This document shows positions 56,607 to 64,000 of a DNA stretch of 64,000 nt, piece after piece. The DNA is from Oscillatoria princeps RMCB-10. GTDB lineage: Bacteria; Cyanobacteriota; Cyanobacteriia; Cyanobacteriales; Oscillatoriaceae. A model generated the notes under the pieces. It had not been told where the DNA came from and did no database searches. It saw only the letters and a list, made by a program, of their open reading frames with translations. Position numbers and translations under genes: made by a program. The DNA lies in contig JAHHHT010000031.1 of assembly GCA_019359235.1 (NCBI GenBank), positions 1-64,000 on the forward strand, written 5' to 3'. Position 1 is the stretch's first letter. Every line of letters begins with the position of its first letter.

Positions 56607-57782
56607 TTAACTTTGGCCCATAATATCGGAGTAAACTCCTGCAATTTTGGTAGCGACACGCTCCCAAGTGTATTGCTCAAAGATGAGTTTACGGGCGCGT
56701 TCGCCCATTTCAGGAGCTTCCTTTGGGTACTTTAGGAAATGTTGCAGAGCAGAAGCGACCGCTGCCACATCCAGTTCTGTTACATAACCAAGTTTATGCT
56801 GTTCAACCACAGAAGCAAGGGCAACCCCAGGGGTGATGAGGACAGGCAGTCCTGCGGCTAAAGCCTCTAGGACTGCAACGCCGAAATTTTCGGAGTGGGA
56901 AATTAAGGCAAACATATCTGAGCCTTGCAACAGTAGAGATTTAATCTCCCCTGCGACAAATCCGGAAAGATATGTGCGTTCGCGAATGCCAGCAGATACC
57001 AGAAGGGCATCAATTTCAGCTTCATACTCAGGGGAACCGCTACCCGCCAGCACGAAGGTAAAGCGTTCATGGGTTATTTTTCCCAGGGCAGGAATGAGAT
57101 AGTCCAACCCCTTTTTGGGATGCAGACGAGACATGAACAGGACAACCGGCTCATCTGCAGGCACTTTAAGCAATTGCCGCAGCCGAGCGCGAGCATCGGG
57201 TATGGGAGCCGGTAGAGACAGGCCATGTGGCAGGATGAAACTTGGGGGTTTCAGACCGAGTTGAGAGACTTCTTGCTGTTCCTGCTGGGATGTGAAATGA
57301 AGTGCTTGGCTGTGGTTCAGGTTAGCGCGTTCGATCAGGTTCAGGTAAATTTGCTTTTTACGAACGCTTTGTCGCAAAGACCACTCACAGAGTTGACCTA
57401 GAGGCCGAACAATATAGGGGATGTGCCTGAGGCGGGCGATCGCCATTACCGCTGTCGAGGGATAGGAGAAAATGGCATGGACGTGCAACAGGTCATACTC
57501 AGGAAGGTGTTGCCAGAGCCATGCGGTTAGCTGACTGGAAAAAGCGAATTCTCGTACAGATTGGACAGATGGGGAAAAACGAGGGAAGAACCAGACCGGC
57601 ACCTGCTCGTACTCGATGCGCTGCTGTAGAGGCACTTCTAGTAGACCAGGGCCATTGTCGTTGGTTGTGGCAATCTCAGCATCTACGCCGAGCGAGCGCA
57701 ATGCTTTAACCATTGCCAAAACCGCCTGACTAGGACCACCTCGCACCCAAGCGACGGAGGGAATGACGTGAAGGACTTTCAT
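56607..57782 (-). CDS. GT4-family glycosyltransferase
   Basis: 391 residues from the ATG at 57782; the longer frame lies in the asparagine-synthase remnant. [20 protein letters not shown] gives the GT-B acceptor loop. [20 protein letters not shown] and [20 protein letters not shown] give the donor site with the conserved E-x7-E. Its ATG overlaps the last stop of the asnB remnant (ATGA), suggesting that the two genes were translationally coupled before asnB decayed. Confidence 0.92.
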   Translation of the reverse strand: MKVLHVIPSVAWVRGGPSQAVLAMVKALRSLGVDAEIATTNDNGPGLLEVPLQQRIEYEQVPVWFFPRFSPSVQSVREFAFSSQLTAWLWQHLPEYDLLHVHAIFSYPSTAVMAIARLRHIPYIVRPLGQLCEWSLRQSVRKKQIYLNLIERANLNHSQALHFTSQQEQQEVSQLGLKPPSFILPHGLSLPAPIPDARARLRQLLKVPADEPVVLFMSRLHPKKGLDYLIPALGKITHERFTFVLAGSGSPEYEAEIDALLVSAGIRERTYLSGFVAGEIKSLLLQGSDMFALISHSENFGVAVLEALAAGLPVLITPGVALASVVEQHKLGYVTELDVAAVASALQHFLKYPKEAPEMGERARKLIFEQYTWERVATKIAGVYSDIMGQS

Positions 57783-58213
57783 GCTGAAACCCGCTCCCAC
57801 CAATATTGCAGAATAGCCAGACTCCACCGACGATACGATGTTTTTAAGGAGATATTTTTAGATGTACTCACGGCGGGAAATAATCGCGCCATTCTCCCTC
57901 TATCCGCTGCTGTAAAGGGAATACGAAGCCCTGTTTTGGACGGTTGACCACCCTGGAGGGCAACTCGAGTACGGCTTGAATTAATAACTGCTTGCCCGGA
58001 GCCAGACGGAGATCGCTGGGAATCGAAGCGATCGCTTCTAGGAAAACACTATCCACAAATGGCACCCGCAACTCCCAACCTCAAGCCATGCTGAGATCGT
58101 CGCTATCTCGCAGCAGTTGATTGCGTATGTACTGGCTGATTGCCAGAAAAATTACCTCGTCTTCAACAGACGAGAGGTTTTCAGGTATCCTCGCCCGCAT
58201 ACCAGAAATGATC
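57779..58213 (-). pseudogene. Asparagine synthase (glutamine-hydrolysing) remnant, C-terminal end only
   Basis: About the last 140 codons of an AsnB-like gene. Reading: ISGMRARIPENLSSVEDEVI, AISQYIRNQLLRDSDDLSMA, then TGA at 58081 where the family has a residue before xELRVP, then WELRVPFVDSVFLEAIASIP, LRLAPGKQLLIQAVLELPSR, NRPKQGFVFPLQQRIEGEWR and DYFP. A one-base shift at about 57872 follows, then [19 protein letters not shown] and TGA at 57779. The N-terminal glutaminase and most of the synthase are missing. Such enzymes in polysaccharide clusters usually amidate a sugar acid. Confidence 0.85.
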
Positions 58214-58218
58214 CCATT

Positions 58219-59442
58219 CTATGGGTTATTATTGTTGATTTTTTTAGCTTCTAAAAACTCTTCTAAATATTGAGAAATAGTCTGCTTAAATCGGTCAAAT
58301 CCATAAGTATCAATTACTTTCTGCCGCAGCAACTCTGGCTGATACAGGATGGGCTGGGGATACTTGCCATGCAAAATTTCGATTAAAGTTTGGGCGAGCG
58401 CCTTTACATCATCCGGATCGACTAACACCCCCAACTCGCCGTGACAGAGCGCGTCAATTGCCCCATCTTGATTTCCTCCCAGAGTAGGTTTGCCGCAAGC
58501 TAAGGCTTCCAGGTAAACAATGCCAAAACCTTCCTTTTTGCTGGGCATTGCAAAAACATCACATAGATTGTAATAATCGCAGAGTTGTTCATCAGGTACA
58601 AAGCCGGCTAATGTGACGCAATCTTGCAGCCCGAGTCGAGCTATCATCCGCTCAATACGAAGTCGGTCATTGCCTTTACCAACAATTATATAGTGGGCGT
58701 TTGGTATCGCTTGGCGAATTTGCGGCATTGCTTCCAGAAGCTGGTCATATCCCTTATAGCGCTCAACTCCTTGTAACCTCGCAACCGTTAATATAATGGG
58801 TTGTTCTGGTTTTAGATGATATCGGTCTAGCAAGTAAGCGGGCTTGGGGGCAATCTGGAACCGACTGGCATCAAATGTGCATGGCAACAGTGATATTTTG
58901 GCTGGCTCTAGATTTTGCTCTTTTAGGAGGCGGTCGCGCGTATAACCGCTGATAGATAAAATTTGATCGGCGTGTTGCAGACCAGCCTGCAAAGCTGGAC
59001 GCTCAACATTCCAGGCATCTACGCCACAAACAATTGTCCAGTAGGGAATGCCAGTGAGCTTTTTCAGCCAGTAGGCAACCGGGGTAAAATTAAGATGACC
59101 GACGATGATTAAATTAGGACGTTTCCAAAGCCCAAGTCCTAGCAAATGCGCCGCAAAAGCTGACGTCCTTAACCACAATGGCCAACTTGCATAAAAGTAA
59201 AAATTACTCTTAGGCCAATCGGTAATTTCAGATAATTGACCGGTATCATGTTTCACGAAAGCCTTGTAATTAATTTTAGGATACATGCTCCACAACGCTT
59301 TGACTATAAAGGATAAAAAATTTTGTAACCCTCCCTTAAACTCAAACAAATTGGGAGCCCATAAATAAATATTTATTTCTTGGCGAGACTGCTCGCACAG
59401 ATTTAAATGATGTTTTGGGGTTTTGACCGGCATATTTATCAC
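58219..59442 (-). CDS. GT4-family glycosyltransferase
   Basis: 407 residues (a second ATG three codons later is equally possible). IYLWAPNLFEFKGGLQNFLS is the acceptor side. ILTVARLQGVERYKGYDQLL and PSKKEGFGIVYLEALACGKP give the donor site with the E-x7-E pair. It adds a sugar to the growing lipid-linked unit; specificity is unknown. It is followed directly by the asparagine-synthase remnant and preceded by wzy. Confidence 0.9.
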   Translation of the reverse strand: MINMPVKTPKHHLNLCEQSRQEINIYLWAPNLFEFKGGLQNFLSFIVKALWSMYPKINYKAFVKHDTGQLSEITDWPKSNFYFYASWPLWLRTSAFAAHLLGLGLWKRPNLIIVGHLNFTPVAYWLKKLTGIPYWTIVCGVDAWNVERPALQAGLQHADQILSISGYTRDRLLKEQNLEPAKISLLPCTFDASRFQIAPKPAYLLDRYHLKPEQPIILTVARLQGVERYKGYDQLLEAMPQIRQAIPNAHYIIVGKGNDRLRIERMIARLGLQDCVTLAGFVPDEQLCDYYNLCDVFAMPSKKEGFGIVYLEALACGKPTLGGNQDGAIDALCHGELGVLVDPDDVKALAQTLIEILHGKYPQPILYQPELLRQKVIDTYGFDRFKQTISQYLEEFLEAKKINNNNP

Positions 59443-59491
59443 TCAACAACTATTTGCTTTAAATTACATTTAAATGCCAACATTATTGTTT

Positions 59492-60964
59492 TTATTTTAA
59501 TTTTAAAACCCATTCATCAATCAAGTAAAGGAGCAAAAATCCAAAAAATGCAATGCGGTAAAATCCTATAATTGCTGTCAGCGAACCTTCAAAATTATAA
59601 GAAACGACGACAGACAGTATCAAAAAATAATATATGGTGCTAAAACTATCTGTATAGTTAAGCAAAAACCTGCAATGGAAATAAGCATAGAGATAGCCGA
59701 ATAAAATAGAACCAACTAATAACCCAACAATCCCAAAATCAGCCATCAGTTGAAAATGGTAGGTAATTGAACGATCAGTATCATATTCAGCTTGTAACAA
59801 AGTAAAGATAATTTTACGGTCTAGACCAGAAATAGGGGGCTTATCAGGCCACAAAAACCTAGGAACTGCACTAGCCAAAGAGTATAAAGTGGCTTGACCT
59901 CCTGTAAAAACATCCTTTTCTATCACACGGGCTAGACTTCCAAGACCAATGAAACGCATAAACATATTATCGATAAAACTTTGCCATAGGTTTTGTACAG
60001 TTTCTGAATTACTAATTGATTTGTAAAAAATTGGCATTATGTTTACAAAAAAATCCATGTAGCTAAAGTGTGATATCATTTCTGTTTGTTTAATTTGCTT
60101 TAAAATAAAGCCAATAAATAAAATTCCCAAAATAAAAGGAAAACATATTATATAAATAGCTGCTATTTTTTTAGTGTGGACTTTTTTTAAGTAAATCAAA
60201 GAGCCGGTGTAAGAAAATAAAAAACTCAACAATTCTCGGCGCAATGTTGATTGAAGCAAAGACATAAATATTCCTGAAATTATTAAATATTGCCAGACCT
60301 TAAATTTGGGTTTTGCTATACTACACAGTGTAATAGCAGGGCATATTAAATAAGGGTAAATAGTAATGAAAGCGAATCCCACAGCATAGGCTGGACTGCC
60401 AGTCATCGATGAATCTATTCCAGCCTGTATAGATCCGCTTTCAGCAAATATAGTAAACCGCAGACAAACATAAAGAGCAGTCAAAAAAATCAGTACTAAG
60501 CCAAACCTATCATAGTTGCGTCTTACGAACACTGTATTTTCAGGATGATTCTCTTGATTCTGTAATAAGGTATTCCTTTGATAGCTACGAGAGACACAGA
60601 ATAAATAAGTGAAGTTTAAAAAAAACTGCGAGAGCGCTGCCACTAACTCTGCCCAAGCAGTTGCACCTATACTAATATCCATATTGTAACGGTCATATTG
60701 TAAACTCCAAGCGCCGATTCCAAGCGATAGAAAAGAAACGCAATTTACTGCAAAAATTATCGAATAAGGTGCGTAAGCTTTACACGCATTTTCTTTAAAA
60801 AAAAATAGCACGGGATAGAAACAAACTAATCCCATTGAGACAATTCCGAATATTAAGGCAAATCTTGAATCGGAAATACCAAAAAATAGCAGGCAAACAG
60901 TTGCCGACATTACAAATACCAAAGAATAAAGTGTCAAAAATCTGTTGGCCATCGCTTTTTGCAT
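59492..60964 (-). CDS. Polysaccharide polymerase, Wzy/O-antigen-polymerase-like membrane protein
   Basis: 490 residues, with about ten hydrophobic segments. A large loop in the middle to C-terminal part (SYMDFFVNIMPIFYKS, RFIGLGSLARVIEKDVFTGG, PRFLWPDKPPISGLDRKI) is typical of Wzy. Sequence conservation in this family is low, so the call rests on topology and position next to Wzx. Base composition is strikingly AT-rich (about one third GC by eye). Its start overlaps the 3' end of wzx by about 30 bp. Confidence 0.75.
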   Translation of the reverse strand: MQKAMANRFLTLYSLVFVMSATVCLLFFGISDSRFALIFGIVSMGLVCFYPVLFFFKENACKAYAPYSIIFAVNCVSFLSLGIGAWSLQYDRYNMDISIGATAWAELVAALSQFFLNFTYLFCVSRSYQRNTLLQNQENHPENTVFVRRNYDRFGLVLIFLTALYVCLRFTIFAESGSIQAGIDSSMTGSPAYAVGFAFITIYPYLICPAITLCSIAKPKFKVWQYLIISGIFMSLLQSTLRRELLSFLFSYTGSLIYLKKVHTKKIAAIYIICFPFILGILFIGFILKQIKQTEMISHFSYMDFFVNIMPIFYKSISNSETVQNLWQSFIDNMFMRFIGLGSLARVIEKDVFTGGQATLYSLASAVPRFLWPDKPPISGLDRKIIFTLLQAEYDTDRSITYHFQLMADFGIVGLLVGSILFGYLYAYFHCRFLLNYTDSFSTIYYFLILSVVVSYNFEGSLTAIIGFYRIAFFGFLLLYLIDEWVLKLK

Positions 60965-62442
60965 ATTTTATTGCCTATTTTTTTTGCAATTAATAAAATT
61001 TGGTACTTTTCCGATATCGTTAAAATAGAAAAAAAGCTTGCCAAAAATATGAAGGTCATTAAGATAAAACCTATTGGGCAGATTGCGGATAATTTTGAAC
61101 CCCCTATTGTTACTAGATGAGCGCAACCAAAACTTACTAAGCTCCACAGAAAAAGAAGATAAATTTGCCGCCGTAATAGAGCTTCTATTTTATGCCATAA
61201 AGCAGCAATCATAATCAAAAGTTGAAATAAACCCCCTATTAATAAACCAAAAACGAAGCCCATACCTCCCCAGGGAGGAATTAACCAAAATGTGAGACTT
61301 ACGAAGATAACTTTTTGGATGATAGAAGCCAGAGCGATCACTTTCGTATTTCCCGCGCTTAGGCTGTAGAGGTTTAGATTTTCCACGACTACAGTGACTA
61401 AGGCTACCCAGCTCATGCCAATAACCACAGGGAGAGCAGACTGGTAGGCATCTCCAAACAATAAACCAATCAGCGGACGGCTAGCGAGGCTGAAAAACGT
61501 TACAATAGTCAAGGCTAGCAGCCAATTTCCTCGCAGATGTACTGAGCGCAAGCGTTGGAAATCCGAAGCTTCTGCTGCGTGTGCTTCAGAAAGGACTGAT
61601 ATCGCAACTGGCGCGATCGCTCCGGGCAAAAATCCGACAATTTGGCTGAGAGATTGCCCAATTCGCAATTGTCCTAGAGTTTCTACTCCCGCCACGCGCC
61701 CGAGTTCGCCCATCATCGGCAAAGTCACTAAACCAATTAAAGCGTTCCCAGCATAGAATGGCAACCCAAATCGCAAAATATGTTGGCTCTCTTGCCATAA
61801 GCCTTGCAAAATCAGGGGAATACGATACTCCTGAACAGAGCGGTAGAAGCTGACAGCTGCCACTCCTAATTGCAGTAAAGATGCCAGCATCAATCCCAGA
61901 AAAGCCCCAGACAAACCATAGCGCCATGCAAGGAGGGGTGACAGCAGTAACCGCCCCAAAGCGCCAGTGGCTGTTGCCATAGAGTGATTTTGGAACTTGT
62001 GAAGGCTTAATAGCCCAGTCATCAGCACCAAACCCATTCCTTCTGTAAAAAGAATGGCTCCTGCATAACTGAACCATTCGGCTGCTTCTTTGTTCCCTAG
62101 CCAATGTTCTGCCAAGGGCGAGCGCCATATCCACACAGCCGCAGATAAAGCTGTAAAACTTAGTCCCATCATCGTGCCACCCACACCAAGCAAGCGCCCA
62201 GTAGCTACCGGATTTGTGCGGTAAATTTGCGCTCCATTTCGGTGCATAGCCGCATCAACTCCCAATCGCCCTAACATGGTTCCACTTTGCACTAACCAAA
62301 ATACTAAGCTGTAAATTCCCAGTTGCTTAGGGCCAAGTAGTCGCGCCAAGGGAACCAGCATCAATATTCCCGATAGACGCACCACCACACTGGCGATGCT
62401 TAAAAGTAGACTACCTTTGATAAACTTGGCGAAATTTGACAA
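60934..62442 (-). CDS. Oligosaccharide flippase, Wzx-like (MOP superfamily)
   Basis: 502 residues, 12-14 membrane spans. FIKGSLLLSIASVVVRLSGI opens the protein as in the polysaccharide transporter family, then PLARLLGPKQLGIYSLVFWL and GVDAAMHRNGAQIYRTNP, with RFGLPFYAGNALIGLVTLPM in the second half. It moves lipid-linked repeat units across the inner membrane. The 3' fifth is more AT-rich, like wzy. It follows the first GT4 gene by 9 bp. Confidence 0.88.
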   Translation of the reverse strand: MSNFAKFIKGSLLLSIASVVVRLSGILMLVPLARLLGPKQLGIYSLVFWLVQSGTMLGRLGVDAAMHRNGAQIYRTNPVATGRLLGVGGTMMGLSFTALSAAVWIWRSPLAEHWLGNKEAAEWFSYAGAILFTEGMGLVLMTGLLSLHKFQNHSMATATGALGRLLLSPLLAWRYGLSGAFLGLMLASLLQLGVAAVSFYRSVQEYRIPLILQGLWQESQHILRFGLPFYAGNALIGLVTLPMMGELGRVAGVETLGQLRIGQSLSQIVGFLPGAIAPVAISVLSEAHAAEASDFQRLRSVHLRGNWLLALTIVTFFSLASRPLIGLLFGDAYQSALPVVIGMSWVALVTVVVENLNLYSLSAGNTKVIALASIIQKVIFVSLTFWLIPPWGGMGFVFGLLIGGLFQLLIMIAALWHKIEALLRRQIYLLFLWSLVSFGCAHLVTIGGSKLSAICPIGFILMTFIFLASFFSILTISEKYQILLIAKKIGNKICKKRWPTDF

Positions 62443-62451
62443 AAGCTTAAC

Positions 62452-63600
62452 CTACCTTTTAGCCAAAGCTGACTGATACGCAGTCACCATTTTCTCTCCG
62501 TAGTCATCCCACGAGAGAGACTTACGAGCTTGCACTAGAGCATTCTTCCCCATATCGGCGAGCCGGTCAGGATTTTCGTAGAAGAACAAGATTTTTTCTT
62601 TGAGTGCTTCCACATCCCTAATTGGCACAGAAAAACCATCAACACCAGCTCGCACGATATCTTCTCCACCTGTGTTGGTTGTATGAATAACAGGTAACCC
62701 GCAGGCCATTGCCTGTGGTATCACCATGCCAAAGCCATCTTCAATAGAAGCTAAGCACAACACAGAACACTGAGAATAAAACCATCGCAGTTTATTTTGA
62801 TGCTGCTTGCTTTTGATGATAATACTGTCGCTTTTATACTGGGACAAAAAAAAATCAGGACATACTCTCCCTACAAGCCACAATTCAGCGCCCGGTAACT
62901 TTAACTCATAAAAAGCTTGAAGTAGATATTGGACACCTTTCCGTAAAGTTATTCCCCCACAGTGAATAATCCGAAAGATATTGTCTTCTTTAGGCACAGG
63001 ATAGAATTGTTTTAAGGAAGTCCCGTAGGGGACGTGAATCAGCTTGCTTTCTGGAACGCCTCGTTCTAAAAATGTCCGTTTAACAAATAGGCTAGGAATT
63101 GCAATCCGATCTGCTTCCGCATACTCTTGCAATTCACGCTCATATACTCCTGAATGAGTGGCTGTAAATTTCATTCCCCACCGCTCATATTCCTCTTGCA
63201 TAATTTGGGTTTGGTATGCCATGTGACAGCTGCCCCGATCGACAACGGCTAACGCTCCTAATTCTTTTGCTCTTCGTAAAGAGTCAAGGCACAAACTTGA
63301 CCAACCTACAAACAGTTCAGATTCAGTTGAGATAAAGTTTCTGGCGGCTCGATCAAATCGTTCGTGAAACCATAACTGGAGATTGCGCTCGCCCTTAAGT
63401 AACCTTGGTACTCTTTGCCAAGCACGAGCCATTATCTCTAAATTAACAAGTGAATGAATTAAGGAAGGTTCAATTCCATACTTTGTAATTTCTAATTTTG
63501 AATATGTAGAGATTAGGGTTTCGAGAAACCCCCTCTTCTGCAGTTGCAAGGCTAAATCAAAAGCATGAAAGCGGCCAAAAACTGATACAGTTACTTTCAT
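62452..63600 (-). CDS. GT4-family glycosyltransferase, first gene of the polysaccharide run
   Basis: 382 residues. MKVTVSVFGRFHAFDLALQL begins the GT-B fold; RIIHCGGITLRKGVQYLLQA, SIEDGFGMVIPQAMACGLPV and NTGGEDIVRAGVDGF form the donor half. The gene opens the minus-strand run; the ~400 bp upstream must hold the main promoter. Sugar specificity is unknown. Confidence 0.9.
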   Translation of the reverse strand: MKVTVSVFGRFHAFDLALQLQKRGFLETLISTYSKLEITKYGIEPSLIHSLVNLEIMARAWQRVPRLLKGERNLQLWFHERFDRAARNFISTESELFVGWSSLCLDSLRRAKELGALAVVDRGSCHMAYQTQIMQEEYERWGMKFTATHSGVYERELQEYAEADRIAIPSLFVKRTFLERGVPESKLIHVPYGTSLKQFYPVPKEDNIFRIIHCGGITLRKGVQYLLQAFYELKLPGAELWLVGRVCPDFFLSQYKSDSIIIKSKQHQNKLRWFYSQCSVLCLASIEDGFGMVIPQAMACGLPVIHTTNTGGEDIVRAGVDGFSVPIRDVEALKEKILFFYENPDRLADMGKNALVQARKSLSWDDYGEKMVTAYQSALAKR

Positions 63601-64000
63601 AAGTTTATTTAGTACTTTTTGAACTCCCTGAATAAAGGCATAAACAAGGCATTTTCAATAGCTATTCTTGCTGGCAATCTGCCAAAAACAGGAAAATTGA
63701 CAAACTTCCTCTCCTAGATATAAAATCTTGTCAGTCCAGAGCGAAGCAAGCAAATTCTCAAATTTGCTACATTTCTTAGTCAGCGAAGGAGTACCAGCAA
63801 TTATTTTACAATTCATTTGAATCCACAAAGTAACAAATGGGGTGCGAATATCAAGGGTGATATAGCTGTCCCACGAGCTGCAATTGTGGGGATAGCAAAC
63901 ACATTTTGACAGGAGGCTTCTATAAGTTTAAAACTATCAAACACACTATAGGAGTAGTAAACTCCATCCCCCTCCGAGTAGTTCCACCTTTTGCCCCCAT
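63601..64000. other. Upstream region of the polysaccharide operon
   Basis: 400 bp at the right edge without a gene. It is AT-rich next to the GT4 start. The promoter of the run is expected here, but no clear -35/-10 pair or operator could be assigned. Confidence 0.35.

Overview
The window looks like chromosomal DNA of a filamentous, Oscillatoriales-type cyanobacterium (roughly 50% GC). Reasons: a complete kaiA-kaiB-kaiC clock locus, ycf20, photorespiratory glycerate kinase, a cyanovirin-N homologue, a C-DES-type cysteine lyase, Uma2 proteins, pentapeptide repeats, scattered HIP1 (GCGATCGC) sites and many short dispersed palindromic repeats. The exact genus is inference only.

Layout. 1-7.1 kb: N-terminal 2363 residues of a giant modular surface or secreted protein on the minus strand, running off the left edge. 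7.3-15.5 kb: cysteine lyase, GT-B glycosyltransferase, HAD phosphatase, glycerate kinase, ycf20, a secreted protein and a GT39-type membrane glycosyltransferase. 15.8-23 kb: a 1276-residue hybrid histidine kinase divergent from kaiA, then kaiB and kaiC. 23.2-31 kb: tRNA-Arg(CCG), a Ser/Thr kinase split by a frameshift from its FGE domain, trmFO, an M50 protease whose start is 3 bp from that of a divergent MBL-fold gene, and malic enzyme.

31-34 kb and 39.7-45.6 kb are decaying stretches. They hold remnants of SRPBCC, TPR, Uma2, ribosomal protein bS21 and RTX genes, mixed with repeats. Between and around them lie intact housekeeping genes (phoH, khpA-rpsP, ffh), a MASE1 histidine kinase, a pentapeptide-repeat protein and a cyanovirin-N lectin. 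45.6-50 kb carries a PAS/GAF protein and small cyanobacterial unknowns.

50.3-63.6 kb is an exopolysaccharide cluster, mostly on the minus strand. The main run is GT4, Wzx flippase, Wzy polymerase, GT4, an asparagine-synthase remnant, GT4, methyltransferase, GT2, FkbM methyltransferase and YdcF. A second WcaF/WcaI-like pair lies downstream, past a Uma2 gene. The glycosyltransferases would assemble a repeat unit on a lipid carrier, Wzx would flip it and Wzy polymerise it. The wzy gene is clearly more AT-rich than its neighbours.

No CRISPR array, intact insertion sequence or rRNA gene was seen. The strongest candidates for follow-up are the kinase next to the clock genes, the split kinase-FGE gene, a short palindromic repeat translated inside a kinase, the multiply damaged bS21 gene and the CVNH lectin with one disulfide missing. 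None of these can be claimed as a new system from sequence alone.
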